Shown piece after piece: positions 35,593 to 45,087 of a stretch of 64,000 bases of DNA. The stretch's first letter is position 1. Each line of letters starts with the position of its first letter. The stretch comes from Zestomonas insulae (GTDB taxonomy: Bacteria; Pseudomonadota; Gammaproteobacteria; Pseudomonadales; Pseudomonadaceae): contig NZ_JAFEUP010000001.1 in NCBI RefSeq assembly GCF_016901015.1, positions 682,001 through 746,000 of the forward strand, written 5' to 3'. The notes under the pieces were generated by a model. The model was given only the letters and a program-made list of their open reading frames with translations. It was not told the origin of the DNA and made no database searches. The position numbers and the translations under genes are program-made.

Positions 35593-36018
35593 TCACTCCT
35601 CAGCAAAACGAAAGTCATTGCCCAACACCAGACCCAAGCGCGAGCGAATCGCCTCGACCTGCTCTGCGCTGTAGGGCTCCGGAGCAAACTTGCCCCAAAC
35701 CGGCGCCGGCCACGCCGCATCCTCGCGACGCCGGACGATCACATGCATGTGCAACTGACCGACCACGTTGCCTAGCGTCGCAACATTCATCTTATCGGCC
35801 GAAAACGCATCTTTCAGGGTTTCGGCCAGCGCCGTGGTTTCCCGCCACAACTGCTGCTGATCTTCCCCATCCAGCTGGAACAGCTCACTGACCTCTGCCC
35901 GGCGCGGCACCAGAATGAACCAGGGATAACGCGACTCATTCATCAGCAACAAACTGCACAACGGAAAGTCGCCGACAAGCTGCGTGTCCTGCTGCAGGCG
36001 GGGATCTAGCGCGAACAT
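35593..36018 (-). CDS. HIT-domain protein
   Basis: A 141-residue histidine-triad protein, probably a nucleotide hydrolase or transferase. The triad region reads QLHMHVIVRR: the nucleophilic middle His and one neighbour are kept, but the first triad His is replaced by Gln. This variant is common in a bacterial HIT subgroup, so activity is likely but altered. I start it at MFALDPRLQQD (36018); the open frame runs 63 codons further with no family similarity. It is cotranscribed with slyX. Confidence 0.88.
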   Translation of the reverse strand: MFALDPRLQQDTQLVGDFPLCSLLLMNESRYPWFILVPRRAEVSELFQLDGEDQQQLWRETTALAETLKDAFSADKMNVATLGNVVGQLHMHVIVRRREDAAWPAPVWGKFAPEPYSAEQVEAIRSRLGLVLGNDFRFAEE

Positions 36019-36639
36019 CAAACCTCCAATAAAAAGCTGCACCTCTGGCTGGACAGAATACGCGCACCGTCGTCTATATTCATCCGGATGAGACGCACCG
36101 AAATGGAGCAGACAACGCCAGACGGGCTGCAACCGCCCGCGACAAAGGCTCGCCATTGCCGCAGGAGAAACTGCGGAGGCACTGCTCCCAAGCAGCCCAT
36201 TCGCCAACCCCCAACAAATTCTCGAAGCAGCCCGCCAATTTGTGCACGCTTGTTGCTAGAGAGGATTTAACCAGTTAATGGATGAGCGGAAAGGCACGCA
36301 AAAAGGTCCCACTCAAGCGGGTAAAGGACAAACTTTCCAAGGAGCCCTCGCCCACATAAAGTGGACTTCTACGTCAACTCACCTTAACTGACCCTTACGC
36401 ATTGAAAAGCCAAGAAAAACACAAGCATGCGCAAGGCCAAGAAACGATAAAAATATGAAATTGCGACACGCCTCATCTGTTTTTGCGACAACCAGATAAA
36501 GAGTAAGCCAGGAACCGAAAGCAACTATCGCCAACATTGTCCGCGTGCTATACGGTTAGCGCGGTCACAAAAAGAAAGAGCCACCCAGACAACTACTATG
36601 ACGGGTAGCACAACTCTTCAAACCAAAGGAGCAATCACG
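36019..36639. other. 621-base non-coding region upstream of the OprD-family porin
   Basis: No gene is supported. The part from about 36230 onward is visibly richer in A+T than its surroundings. It contains two direct repeats of TTGCGACA (36461-36468 and 36483-36490) 22 bp apart and a GCTATACG that could be a -10 element (TATACG 36549-36554). The first ~60 bases hold the promoter of the HIT-slyX pair, with a TATATT near 36075. Confidence 0.5.
36461..36490 (-). promoter_or_regulatory. Candidate ArgR-type site: TGTCGC direct repeats
   Basis: On the minus strand TGTCGCAA occurs twice, two helical turns apart. The P. aeruginosa ArgR half-site is known as TGTCGC-N8-AA, arranged as direct repeats, and oprD in that species is arginine-inducible through ArgR. 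The AA at the second position is not conserved here. The site is about 60-90 bp upstream of a possible -10 at 36549, a reasonable activator position. Confidence 0.45.
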
Positions 36640-37905
36640 ATGCAAGTGATGAAGTGGAGCCTAATTGCCGCAGCCGTAGCCGCTGGCAGCACCCAACTGG
36701 CCTTCGCAAGCGCGCAGTCCGATTCGAAAGGTTTTGTCGATGACGCCAGCGCAACTCTGCTGCTGCGCAATACCTACTGGAACCGTGATTACAAAGACGG
36801 TGAACGTGATCGGGAAACTTGGGGCCAAGGCTTCATCGGCACCTTCGAGTCCGGCTTCACTCAAGGCACCGTAGGCTTCGGCGTTGACGCGTTTGGTCTT
36901 CTGGGCCTGAAGCTCGATGGCGGCCAAACCGACATGTTCAAAGATCGCGACCCCCGCGACGACCATGAAGACTGGACAGATGACCTGTCTCAGGGCGGCG
37001 CGGCCGTCAAAGTTCAGCTGTCCAACACCGTACTGAAGTACGGCGACCAAATGCCGAACATGCCGGTCCTAGCCTATGACGACTCCCGCCTGCTGCCGCA
37101 GTCGTTCTCTGGCACACTACTCACCAGCAAAGAAATTGAAGGCCTTGAAGTGAACTTGGGCCACTTCACCGCCGAGAGCCCAATGGCTGACCCGAGCCGC
37201 GACGGTGCAGAACTGGAAAGCACTGACGTCGCCGGTGCTAGCTACCAATTTACGGACAACCTGTCTGCGGCGCTGTACTGGTCCGACATTGACAATGTCT
37301 ACCGCAAACAATACGCGAATGTGAACTACACCATTCCGTTCTCCGACGACCAAGCGCTGAACTTCGATTTCAATATCTACAAAACCAAGTACGACAACGA
37401 CGAAGTTGCCGACAGCTTCTTCGGCACCGGCATCCTGGGTGACAACAACACCATCTGGAGCCTGGCAAGCAAATTCACTACCGGCGCGCACGCCTTCATT
37501 CTGGCCTATCAGCAGAACAGCGGTGACGTGGGTTACGCCTACGACTTGGGTGACGGCGGCAGCGCTATATTCCTTTCCAACTCGTACTATTCCGACTTCA
37601 ACAACAAAGATGAGAAATCCCTGCAAGCCAGCTACGAGCTTGACTTCGCCACCTTTGGCGCGCCGGGTCTGAGCTGGAAATCCGCCTACGTTTACGGCAA
37701 GGACATCGACACTGGCATCGTCGGCGCTGACGACGCCAAAGAGCGCGAGTTCTTCAATCAAGTCAAATACGTGATCCAGAGCGGCCCAGCTAAAGATCTA
37801 GCGTTCAAGGCCCGTAACTCGATCTATCGCAGCGACAATAGCGACTGGAGCCCAGACCTGAACGAGTGGCGCCTGTTCGTCGAGTACCCGCTGGAAATCC
37901 TGTAA
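36640..37905 (+). CDS. oprD: OprD-family outer-membrane porin
   Basis: A 421-residue porin. The signal peptide ends AFA (about residue 24). The mature protein is a beta-barrel with alternating aromatic strands and a C-terminal strand LFVEYPLEIL. OprD-type porins pass basic amino acids, peptides or small carboxylates; in P. aeruginosa OprD also admits carbapenems. Its place between slyX and proS is the oprD locus, but the substrate cannot be read from sequence. AAAGGAG precedes the ATG at 36640. Codon use is more A/T-rich than its neighbours, which is common for strongly expressed porins. Confidence 0.85.
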   Translation: MQVMKWSLIAAAVAAGSTQLAFASAQSDSKGFVDDASATLLLRNTYWNRDYKDGERDRETWGQGFIGTFESGFTQGTVGFGVDAFGLLGLKLDGGQTDMFKDRDPRDDHEDWTDDLSQGGAAVKVQLSNTVLKYGDQMPNMPVLAYDDSRLLPQSFSGTLLTSKEIEGLEVNLGHFTAESPMADPSRDGAELESTDVAGASYQFTDNLSAALYWSDIDNVYRKQYANVNYTIPFSDDQALNFDFNIYKTKYDNDEVADSFFGTGILGDNNTIWSLASKFTTGAHAFILAYQQNSGDVGYAYDLGDGGSAIFLSNSYYSDFNNKDEKSLQASYELDFATFGAPGLSWKSAYVYGKDIDTGIVGADDAKEREFFNQVKYVIQSGPAKDLAFKARNSIYRSDNSDWSPDLNEWRLFVEYPLEIL

Positions 37906-37934
37906 TTTCCACGCTACTCGCGTAAAGCCCAAGA

Positions 37935-37962
37935 GCCCGGCAAGCAATTGCCGGGCTTTTTT
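37935..37962 (+). terminator. Terminator of the porin gene
   Basis: GCCCGGCAA (37935-37943) pairs with TTGCCGGGC (37948-37956) around GCAA, followed by six T. This is a canonical rho-independent terminator 30 bases after the stop. Confidence 0.93.
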
Positions 37963-38025
37963 GTGGGCGACGCAATCAGCCAGATGCACGCCCTGCCGCG
38001 CCTGTACGCCACTGTACAAGCGCCG

Positions 38026-38031
38026 TACAAT
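38026..38031 (+). promoter_or_regulatory. Possible -10 box for proS
   Basis: TACAAT at 38026-38031 is close to the sigma-70 -10 consensus and lies 43 bases before the proS ATG. The hexamer 17 bp upstream (TGTACG) is a poor -35, so the call is tentative. Confidence 0.35.
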
Positions 38032-38073
38032 GCGGCCCTGCTTCCCAATTCGCACTCGACACAGCGGCCCATC

Positions 38074-39789
38074 ATGCGCACCAGCCAATACCTGCTCTCG
38101 ACCCTTAAAGAAACTCCCTCCGACGCAGTGGTCATCAGCCATCAGCTGATGCTGCGTGCTGGCCTGATCCGCAAACTGGCATCGGGCCTGTACACCTGGC
38201 TGCCCATGGGTCTGCGGGTGCTGCGCAAGGTCGAGAAGATCGTCCGCGAAGAGATGAATGCCGCCGGCGCGCTCGAGGTGCTGATGCCTGGCATCCAGCC
38301 CGCCGAGCTGTGGCAGGAATCCGGTCGCTGGGAGCAGTACGGCCCTGAACTGCTGCGCATCAAGGACCGCCACGATCGCGATTTCTGCGCCGGCCCCACT
38401 CACGAGGAAGTCATTACCGACCTCGCGCGCAATGAACTGAGCAGCTACAAGCAGCTGCCGATCAACCTGTATCAGATCCAGACCAAATTCCGTGATGAGA
38501 TCCGCCCGCGCTTCGGCCTGATGCGTGGTCGCGAATTCATCATGAAGGACGCCTACTCCTTCCACTCCGACCAGGCCTCGCTGCAAGTCACCTACGACCG
38601 CATGCACCTTGCCTACAGCAATATCTTCGCGCGTCTGGGCCTCGACTTCCGCCCGGTGCAGGCTGACACCGGCTCCATCGGCGGCACCGGCTCGCATGAA
38701 TTCCATGTCCTCGCCGAGTCCGGCGAAGACGCCATCGCCTTCAGCGACAGCTCCGACTACGCCGCCAACATCGAGAAGGCCGAAGCCATTCCGCGTGAAA
38801 GCGCCCGTGGCGTCGCGACCGAAACATTGCGCCTGATCGATACACCGAACGCCAAGACCATCGCCGAACTGGTGGACGGCTTCAGCATGGCGATCGAGAA
38901 GACCATCAAGACCCTGGTTGTCCATGGTGCCGAGCCCGGCACTCTGATCGCCTTGGTGGTGCGTGGCGATCACGAACTGAACGAGATCAAGGCCGCCAAT
39001 CTCGAACAAGTCGCCAGCCCGTTGGAGTTCGCCTCGGAAGCCGAAATTCGCACCGCCATCGGTGCGGGCGCCGGCTCGCTGGGCCCGGTCAACCTGCCCA
39101 TCCCCTGCATCATCGACCGTTCGGTGGCACTGCTGAGCGACTTCGCCGCCGGCGCCAACGTCGACGACAAACACTACTTCGGCGTGAACTGGGAGCGCGA
39201 CCTGCCGCTGCCGAGCGTCGCCGACCTGCGCAACGTGGTAGCCGGCGACCCGAGCCCGGATGGCCAGGGCACCCTGGTGATTCGTCGCGGCATCGAAGTG
39301 GGCCACATCTTCCAGCTGGGCCAGAAGTACAGCCAGGCGATGAACTGCACCGTGATGGGCGAGAACGGCAAACCCGTCGTACTCACCATGGGCTGCTATG
39401 GAATCGGCGTGTCCCGCGTGGTGGCGGCCGCCATCGAGCAGAACTACGACGACCGCGGGATCATCTGGAACGATGTGCTGACGCCCTTCCAGATCGCCCT
39501 GGTGCCGCTGCGCTACGAGAACGAAGAAGTCCGCGACACTACCGACAAACTGTATGCGGAGCTGACCGCAGCCGGCTACGAAGTGCTGCTCGACGACCGC
39601 GACAAGAAGACCAGCCCCGGCATCAAGTTCGCCGATATGGAGCTGATCGGCATTCCCCACCGCATCGTGGTCAGCGACCGCGGCCTGGCCGACGGCAAGG
39701 TCGAGTACAAGAGCCGCCGCGAAACCGAAGCGCAGACCCTTGCGCTCACCGACATCCTGCCGTTCATTCAGGCCCGAATAGCGCGCTGA
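38074..39789 (+). CDS. proS: Prolyl-tRNA synthetase
   Basis: A 571-residue bacterial-type ProRS. It contains class II motifs ([51 protein letters not shown]), the YbaK-like editing insertion (about 225-400) and a C-terminal anticodon-binding domain ([14 protein letters not shown]). It charges tRNA-Pro and edits Ala-tRNA-Pro. The start at 38074 (MRTSQYLL) is the family start; the frame upstream is only read-through of the leader. Confidence 0.97.
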   Translation: MRTSQYLLSTLKETPSDAVVISHQLMLRAGLIRKLASGLYTWLPMGLRVLRKVEKIVREEMNAAGALEVLMPGIQPAELWQESGRWEQYGPELLRIKDRHDRDFCAGPTHEEVITDLARNELSSYKQLPINLYQIQTKFRDEIRPRFGLMRGREFIMKDAYSFHSDQASLQVTYDRMHLAYSNIFARLGLDFRPVQADTGSIGGTGSHEFHVLAESGEDAIAFSDSSDYAANIEKAEAIPRESARGVATETLRLIDTPNAKTIAELVDGFSMAIEKTIKTLVVHGAEPGTLIALVVRGDHELNEIKAANLEQVASPLEFASEAEIRTAIGAGAGSLGPVNLPIPCIIDRSVALLSDFAAGANVDDKHYFGVNWERDLPLPSVADLRNVVAGDPSPDGQGTLVIRRGIEVGHIFQLGQKYSQAMNCTVMGENGKPVVLTMGCYGIGVSRVVAAAIEQNYDDRGIIWNDVLTPFQIALVPLRYENEEVRDTTDKLYAELTAAGYEVLLDDRDKKTSPGIKFADMELIGIPHRIVVSDRGLADGKVEYKSRRETEAQTLALTDILPFIQARIAR

Positions 39790-39802
39790 TCCGCGAGACC
39801 CC

Positions 39803-40756
39803 ATGTTCGTACGTAGTTTTATCCGTCCCGGCGCCGCCCTGTGCGGCGCCCTCCTCCTGAGCGCCTGCGCCAACCACCTGCCGCAGCGCAGCGAGCATGA
39901 GGAGCGCGTCGAGCGCAAATTGCTGAACCACAGCCTGCAGATCGAAACCGGCGAGCCGCGCGTGCTGGAGTTGCCGCAGCGCCGCATGCGCATCAGCGAG
40001 CAGAAGACCTTCGAAGTCACTGAGTTCGAAGTGACCCGCCGCTATGACCGCTACACGCCCTACCAGCCCTGGCGCGAGCTGTATGAAGTACCGCTCGGCG
40101 CGCTGGCGGTGGTCGCCGGGATCGGCGCCAACGTGGTGAACGTAGTGGCGCTCGGCAGCCTGCCGGACAGTGCCACCAAGGGCTGGATCAGTTACGGCTT
40201 CGCCGGACTCAACCCAGCCATGAACGTGCAGTCCAACGGGCGCTCCCAGCAGAACCTCGCCAGCATCGACGAAAAGCAGCTGGACAAGCGCATGGAGTAT
40301 TCCAGTCTGCCCTGGGCCGAGCGCCCCGTGCTGGTCAAGGCCGGCAAAGACAGCCATGAGCTGACCACCGACCGCAACGGCATGTTGCGCTTGAACCTGC
40401 TCGACGAGCCGTTTGCCGAGCAGGACCTCAGCCGTGTCGGCACCTTGCTGCTGAGTGTCGAAGACCCGCAGGACAATGTGCGCGCCGATGCTTCGCTGAT
40501 GGTCAGCCGCACACTGCGCGGCAAACTGCTAGAAGCCCACGCGCTGATCTACGACGACCTGGAAGATGATGAAGTGCCGCAGTGGGTGCACCGCGTGAAG
40601 CGTCTCTCCGATCTCGGCCTCGAAGAAGAAGCCAACGAGCTCGAGCAGAGCCTGATCGAACTGACCCGCAATGATCCGGAGCTTCAGCAGGACTTTCTCA
40701 AGTCGCTGATGAAGGACGCCGGCCGGATTGCCGCGGACCCCGGTCAGAACAACTGA
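39803..40756 (+). CDS. Conserved lipoprotein of unknown function
   Basis: A 317-residue protein with a lipoprotein signal peptide: LLLSAC places the lipidated Cys at residue 22. The mature part has a short hydrophobic segment (about 97-118, VPLGALAVVAGIGANVVNVVALGSL) and an acidic C-terminal helical region (DDLEDDEVPQ, ELEQSLIELTRNDPEL). It follows proS by 13 bp in pseudomonads generally and may be co-transcribed. I recognise it only as a conserved Pseudomonas hypothetical. An envelope location is likely; no activity is suggested by motifs. Confidence 0.85.
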   Translation: MFVRSFIRPGAALCGALLLSACANHLPQRSEHEERVERKLLNHSLQIETGEPRVLELPQRRMRISEQKTFEVTEFEVTRRYDRYTPYQPWRELYEVPLGALAVVAGIGANVVNVVALGSLPDSATKGWISYGFAGLNPAMNVQSNGRSQQNLASIDEKQLDKRMEYSSLPWAERPVLVKAGKDSHELTTDRNGMLRLNLLDEPFAEQDLSRVGTLLLSVEDPQDNVRADASLMVSRTLRGKLLEAHALIYDDLEDDEVPQWVHRVKRLSDLGLEEEANELEQSLIELTRNDPELQQDFLKSLMKDAGRIAADPGQNN

Positions 40757-40768
40757 AGCCAGGCGCCG

Positions 40769-41044
40769 TCAGCGGCGAACGATGAAGCCCGTGATCCCTT
40801 GCACGGGCTGCTCCTCCAGCTCCACCTCGCTCACGCTGGCGCTCGCCGGCCCTTCAGCCAACCAGTCGATCAGCTCGGCAACGGCACCCTCCCCGCCCTC
40901 GAACAACACCTCGACGCGCCCATCGGCGAGATTGCGCACCCAGCCATCGAGGTCCAGACGCTCGGCCTGTTCGGCGGTATGTTGACGAAAACCGACGCCC
41001 TGAACCCGACCATTGATGTAGCCGTGCATGCATTTGCGTGTCAT
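40769..41044 (-). CDS. Acylphosphatase
   Basis: A 91-residue acylphosphatase that hydrolyses acyl phosphates such as acetyl- and carbamoyl-phosphate. The catalytic Arg20 lies in GRVQGVGFRQHT and Asn38 in GWVRNLADG, both at the normal positions. The small ferredoxin-like fold is full length. It is convergent with the upstream lipoprotein gene (12 bp apart) and follows a thioredoxin-like gene by 14 bp on the same strand. Confidence 0.95.
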   Translation of the reverse strand: MTRKCMHGYINGRVQGVGFRQHTAEQAERLDLDGWVRNLADGRVEVLFEGGEGAVAELIDWLAEGPASASVSEVELEEQPVQGITGFIVRR

Positions 41045-41058
41045 CGCGCCTCTCCTCG

Positions 41059-41541
41059 TTAGTCGCTCGCCTGCAGCTCGAGCAGACGCTTGCGCAGCCC
41101 GGCCGCGGTCTGCTCCCCCATCAAGCGATCGCGCACCTTGCCGGATTTATCCACCAGGTACGTGACAGGCAGTGCTTCGCTCCGCGGCAAGCTGAAGCGC
41201 GTGGCCGGGTCGGTGGCCAGCACGGTGAACTCGATGCCGAGCGCCTCGCTGCTCTTCGCCAACTCGGCGCCCTGCAGGCCATCGAAATTGACCCCGAACA
41301 CCTCGACCTGCTGCCCCTTGAGCTCCTTGGCCAGATGGTTGAGTTCGGGGATTTCGGTTCGGCAGGGGCCACACCATTCGGCCCAGTAATTAATCACTAA
41401 CCACTGGTCTTCCAACCGCTCAACCGCTACCTTTCGTCCATGCTGATCGACACCTGCGTCTTCGGCACAACCGGCCAGAAGAAGCCCGGCAATCACAGTC
41501 ATGACGAACCGCCCCATCGACCTCTGGAGTCGCATTCCCAT
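41059..41541 (-). CDS. Thioredoxin-like (TlpA-type) lipoprotein
   Basis: A 160-residue exported thioredoxin-fold protein. The signal peptide carries a lipobox LLAGC (Cys25), and the active site WCGPC has Cys57 and Cys60. A cis-Pro region (ALPVTYLVDKSG) is also visible. It is probably a periplasmic membrane-anchored disulfide reductase. I start it at the ATG 41541 (MGMRLQ), with GAGG nine bases upstream; a TTG five codons earlier is less likely. It is divergent from the PilZ gene with only 30 bp between the two start codons. Confidence 0.88.
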   Translation of the reverse strand: MGMRLQRSMGRFVMTVIAGLLLAGCAEDAGVDQHGRKVAVERLEDQWLVINYWAEWCGPCRTEIPELNHLAKELKGQQVEVFGVNFDGLQGAELAKSSEALGIEFTVLATDPATRFSLPRSEALPVTYLVDKSGKVRDRLMGEQTAAGLRKRLLELQASD

Positions 41542-41571
41542 GCAATCGATCCTCAACTATGCAGGGTTGAT

Positions 41572-42978
41572 ATGACGCTGGATGCCTTGCGCCTCGAAGT
41601 GCCTGACATCCGCGAAGAGCTTGCGGATTCCTTGAGCGACCTCCATCAGCAGCTTGCCAGTGCGCGCGCGCTCCCCCACGAGCACGGGCTGCAACAAGCG
41701 CTGAGTCTGCTGTTTCGGCTGAATCGCTGCGCCATGACCTTACTCGAAAGGCAGCGGGCCCTGCAAAGCTTTGCCGAGGAGTACCGGCACTACGCCGCCG
41801 GCTACAACGGGCACCACGCGCCGCCGACGCTGTTCGTGCGCCTGTGCGGCGAGATGGCGGCCGGCTTCAAGCGCCTGCTGCTGCAGATCCTGCAAGGTCG
41901 CCAGCCATCGCGCCCGCACCTTGCCTGGTGCCTGTACATGGCCCAGCACTTCCTGGCCCAGACCCTGCTGCGTCATTACCAGCTCTACCATGAGCCGCCC
42001 GCCAGCCTGTGGCGCGACAGCCATCTGCTGTACTGGATCGGCGAGCGTCAGGAATGCCTGGACGAGCCCGTCGCGGCAGCTTTCCAACCGCAGTCGGCCA
42101 ACACCTTGCGCGGCCTGTACCAGCAGCAACTGCTGCTTGCATTGAGCAATCCATTCCATCTCGCCGAAGGCGAAGCGCCGCTGCTGTTCGGCGCGCTGGC
42201 GCCCCTTGCGGCACTGCCACGCCTGCAACCCTGGGACGACGAAGACGAAAGCGAAGGGCCCACTGTCGATCTCAGCGATGCCCAGCCGTGCCTGGCGCTC
42301 GAGCAAGCGCCCGACGGCGAGGTCGCCTACCTGCGGCGCTTCGAACTAGGCGCCCTGCTGATTGCCCTGCACGAGCCCGCGCCCCTGCAGAGCGGGCGCG
42401 AACGGCAACTGCTCGAGCGGGTGCGTCAGCACTGGCTGGGACGCCAGCAACGCCGTCACGTGCGCACCGATCACAGCAGCGAGTGCGCGCTGGTCATCGG
42501 TCTACCGGCGATCCATGCCCAACTCTTGGAACAGCGCCCCACTCAGTGCACGGCGCAGGTGCTCGACGTCAGCCCAGGCGGCGCCCGACTGCTGTGCAAT
42601 GCCGACCTGGGCGCCCAGCTGCCGGTCGGCCAGCTGTTGTTGCTGCTGGGCAACACCACCCCGGTGCTCGCCCTGATCCGCTGGCGCCATCGCAACGACG
42701 AGGGCCTGCACCTCGGCCTGCGCTACCTCAAAGGCCTGCCGCGGCCAGTCTGGCTGCGTCGCGCACCCAACTCGCAAACCCACGCCGGCGTTCTGCAAAG
42801 CACACCGGTGCAGGGCAACGCCTGGCATCACGGCCTATGGCTGCCGCATGGCCAGTTCGTCGAAGGCGAGAACCTCTGGCTGCAGCTGGCGAGTCTGCAC
42901 AACCAGGCCGTCGTCCCGCTGGCCGCGGCCAACCTGGTCACCCCCTTGGTAAGCCGCTACCCGCTCAAGCTGGCGTAG
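41572..42978 (+). CDS. PilZ-domain protein, predicted c-di-GMP receptor
   Basis: A 468-residue cytoplasmic protein. The first ~280 residues are Leu/Gln/His-rich and helical, with no family I recognise. A PilZ domain follows, with the RxxxR motif RRHVR (about 294-298) and DVSPGG (about 332-337), which matches D/NxSxxG. Both halves of the c-di-GMP-binding signature are intact. The C-terminal ~90 residues are variable. The start at 41572 has AGGG six bases upstream. The gene is divergent from the thioredoxin lipoprotein. Its output partner is unknown; it could read c-di-GMP made by the two cyclases in this window. Confidence 0.75.
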   Translation: MTLDALRLEVPDIREELADSLSDLHQQLASARALPHEHGLQQALSLLFRLNRCAMTLLERQRALQSFAEEYRHYAAGYNGHHAPPTLFVRLCGEMAAGFKRLLLQILQGRQPSRPHLAWCLYMAQHFLAQTLLRHYQLYHEPPASLWRDSHLLYWIGERQECLDEPVAAAFQPQSANTLRGLYQQQLLLALSNPFHLAEGEAPLLFGALAPLAALPRLQPWDDEDESEGPTVDLSDAQPCLALEQAPDGEVAYLRRFELGALLIALHEPAPLQSGRERQLLERVRQHWLGRQQRRHVRTDHSSECALVIGLPAIHAQLLEQRPTQCTAQVLDVSPGGARLLCNADLGAQLPVGQLLLLLGNTTPVLALIRWRHRNDEGLHLGLRYLKGLPRPVWLRRAPNSQTHAGVLQSTPVQGNAWHHGLWLPHGQFVEGENLWLQLASLHNQAVVPLAAANLVTPLVSRYPLKLA

Positions 42979-43093
42979 CGCGAGAACTGCGAGCGCAGTC
43001 ACGCCGCCTGGCGGCCAAGCGCACAGTTTCATCGGTACGGGCGTGCCTATAATCCGGCCCATTCGCCACCCCTAGAATCAGCCGGGAATCGCC

Positions 43094-43486
43094 ATGACCC
43101 AAGCCCACGACAAGCTGATCGGTAACGTGCCCTCGCGCATCAGCGAGAACGCCGCCACGCTGGTCACGCCCTACGAAGGGCGAATCGCCGAATTCAACGT
43201 CGCCACCTGGTTGCAGCTGCCTGGGCTGGCCAATCTGCCGGTGACGCTGATGGTGGTCTACCAGGATGGCGGCGTGCGCCGCGAAGTAATGGTCGACCAT
43301 GGCAAGGTCAACGCTCAGCACAAGATTCTGCTGTCCGGCATCGCCCGTTTGCCGGTCAAGCAGCAGGTCCGCGAGATGCAAATCCACCTGCGCGCCGCGG
43401 TGACAGTACGCAGCCTGATCGTCGAGGAGCTGTTCGCCCAGGCCGTCGAGCAGCGCGCCAGCGAAGCGCAACGCGTCCTGGCTTGA
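43094..43486 (+). CDS. Conserved hypothetical protein, 130 residues
   Basis: A 130-residue protein without signal peptide or membrane segment. Alternating hydrophobic strands (FNVATWLQL, PVTLMVVYQDGG, REVMVDHG) and a C-terminal amphipathic helix suggest a small alpha/beta fold. I recognise no domain. The sequence is conserved in style with Pseudomonas core hypotheticals, and the ATG at 43094 follows an AGCCGGGAATCGCC leader with a moderate ribosome site. It stands alone between the PilZ gene and a short reverse-strand frame. Confidence 0.75.
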   Translation: MTQAHDKLIGNVPSRISENAATLVTPYEGRIAEFNVATWLQLPGLANLPVTLMVVYQDGGVRREVMVDHGKVNAQHKILLSGIARLPVKQQVREMQIHLRAAVTVRSLIVEELFAQAVEQRASEAQRVLA

Positions 43487-43495
43487 GCCGCTGCG

Positions 43496-43699
43496 CTAGC
43501 GCGCACACGGCAGCACCGCCTCCCGCACCACTCCCTCATCAGTTTCGTGGGTCTCGCCCGGTCGTTCCTCGACCAGGGATTCCGGCCAACTCGCAAACTG
43601 CAGGCCGGTAATCCGGTTCAGGTCAGCCAGGGCGCGCTCGGCATCCCACTGCCGAAGCTGAATGACCTTTTTGCACTGCTTGCTGCCCATCCCGCGCAT
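43496..43699 (-). CDS. Small hypothetical protein, 67 residues
   Basis: A 67-codon frame whose central part (QWDAERALADLNRITGLQF) looks like a real amphipathic helix seen in short pseudomonad hypotheticals. There are two ATG options, 43699 and 43690. No strong ribosome site precedes either; GGATGG before 43699 is the better one. There is no overlap with neighbours: it lies convergent to the 130-residue gene with 9 bp between. No function can be proposed. Confidence rests on composition and on fitting an otherwise empty gap. Confidence 0.5.
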   Translation of the reverse strand: MRGMGSKQCKKVIQLRQWDAERALADLNRITGLQFASWPESLVEERPGETHETDEGVVREAVLPCAR

Positions 43700-43833
43700 C
43701 CATCCGTTTCACGTCGACCGATAATGGCCGATTGCCAGAAGCGTGCCAGCACACCAGCACACCTGGCCACACGCCGCGGGCCTGACAGAGCAGTCAGGGG
43801 CCCGGAAAACGCGCCGCAAACTGACCTTTTTCG

Positions 43834-45087
43834 TCACTCGACGGAATCAGGCCCTTTCACCACGGGCACTTGATCATGACTCTGCAACCACACCGCCAGG
43901 CTCGCCCCAAACAGCGCCTGCTGATGCTGCTGGAACTGCTCCAGGGCCTTGCGGAACGGTGGATACCAGGCTTCATCCAGGGAGGCCGGCAATTGCTCGG
44001 GGCGCGGGATCGGCCAGGGATTGCGGCTGATCAGACGGTGCAGGCTGTAATGCGCCAAGTCGCGGCACAGCACCCAACCACCGCCGGTGGCGCGGCAGAT
44101 CAGTTGTTCGCGTTCGAGGAAATCCAGCACCTCGTCCCACTCATCCTCCGGTAAGCGCCAGCCCTGCCGGTGCACATCGCGCAGCGCGACGCTCTCGCCG
44201 AGGAGCTGACGGTCATGGAACACCCGCAGGACCCCGAGCAGCACCAGCAAGCGCGGCACCCCGCGGCGCCGCCAGATACGCGAGCTGGACAGGTTGCACA
44301 CCAACTCCGCCCCGAACAGCACGATCAGCCAGGACAGGTAGACCCACAACAGGAACAGCGGCACCGTCGCGAAGGCGCCGTAAATCAGCTGGTAGCCAGG
44401 GAACAGCCGCACGTACAGGCCGAACAGCATCTTCGCCACTTCGAACAACAGCGCGGCCAAGGCGCCGCCGATCAAGGCGTGCTTCACCGGCACCCGGGTG
44501 TTCGGCACCGTCGCGTAGATCAGGGTGAATGCCGCCACACTGGACAGCAGCGGCATGTAACGCAGCAGGGTCTTCACCCCGATGATCGCGTCCGGACCGG
44601 AGATCAGTGACAGCGAGGTGATGTAGGTGCTGACCACGAAGCCGGTGCCGAGCAGCAGCGGCCCGAGGCTGAGAATCGCCCAGTACAGCAGGAAGCTAGA
44701 CACCCCGCGGCGTGGCTGGCGCACTCGCCAGATGGTGTTGAACGCCTTCTCCACCGTGACCAGCATGGTGAATGCGGTAATCGCCAGGAACAGTACGCCG
44801 AGCCAGGTCAGCTGGCGCGCCTGGGTAGTGAAGCCCATCAGGTATTCGCGCACCGTCTCGCCGGAAGCGGGCAGGAAGTTGCGCAGGATGAAGCTCTGGA
44901 TCTGCTCGCCCACGCCGCCGAACGTCGGGATCGCCGAGAGCATGGCGAAGGTCACGGTCATCATCGGCACCACGGCAAACAGCGTGGTGTAGGTCAGCGC
45001 TGCGGCGCTGTTGGGCGCGCGATCGTCGAGAAAACGCTGCCACAGGAATCGCCAAAACTCTATCGCATCGTCGTAGCGCTGGCGCAT
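43834..45087 (-). CDS. YihY/virulence factor BrkB family membrane protein
   Basis: A 417-residue integral membrane protein of the family once annotated 'ribonuclease BN'. About six transmembrane helices lie in the first 280 residues. Conserved elements are [21 protein letters not shown] near the N-terminus and [27 protein letters not shown]. The C-terminal ~130 residues form a cytoplasmic winged-helix-like region. The RNase activity once attributed to E. coli YihY was later shown to be a different protein; the real role is unknown. It is divergent from arsC. Confidence 0.9.
   Translation of the reverse strand: MRQRYDDAIEFWRFLWQRFLDDRAPNSAAALTYTTLFAVVPMMTVTFAMLSAIPTFGGVGEQIQSFILRNFLPASGETVREYLMGFTTQARQLTWLGVLFLAITAFTMLVTVEKAFNTIWRVRQPRRGVSSFLLYWAILSLGPLLLGTGFVVSTYITSLSLISGPDAIIGVKTLLRYMPLLSSVAAFTLIYATVPNTRVPVKHALIGGALAALLFEVAKMLFGLYVRLFPGYQLIYGAFATVPLFLLWVYLSWLIVLFGAELVCNLSSSRIWRRRGVPRLLVLLGVLRVFHDRQLLGESVALRDVHRQGWRLPEDEWDEVLDFLEREQLICRATGGGWVLCRDLAHYSLHRLISRNPWPIPRPEQLPASLDEAWYPPFRKALEQFQQHQQALFGASLAVWLQSHDQVPVVKGPDSVE

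Noticed and set aside
37798..40020. A 740-codon open frame on the minus strand
   Set aside because: Antisense of proS and the end of the porin gene; no domain is recognisable and it spans a terminator.
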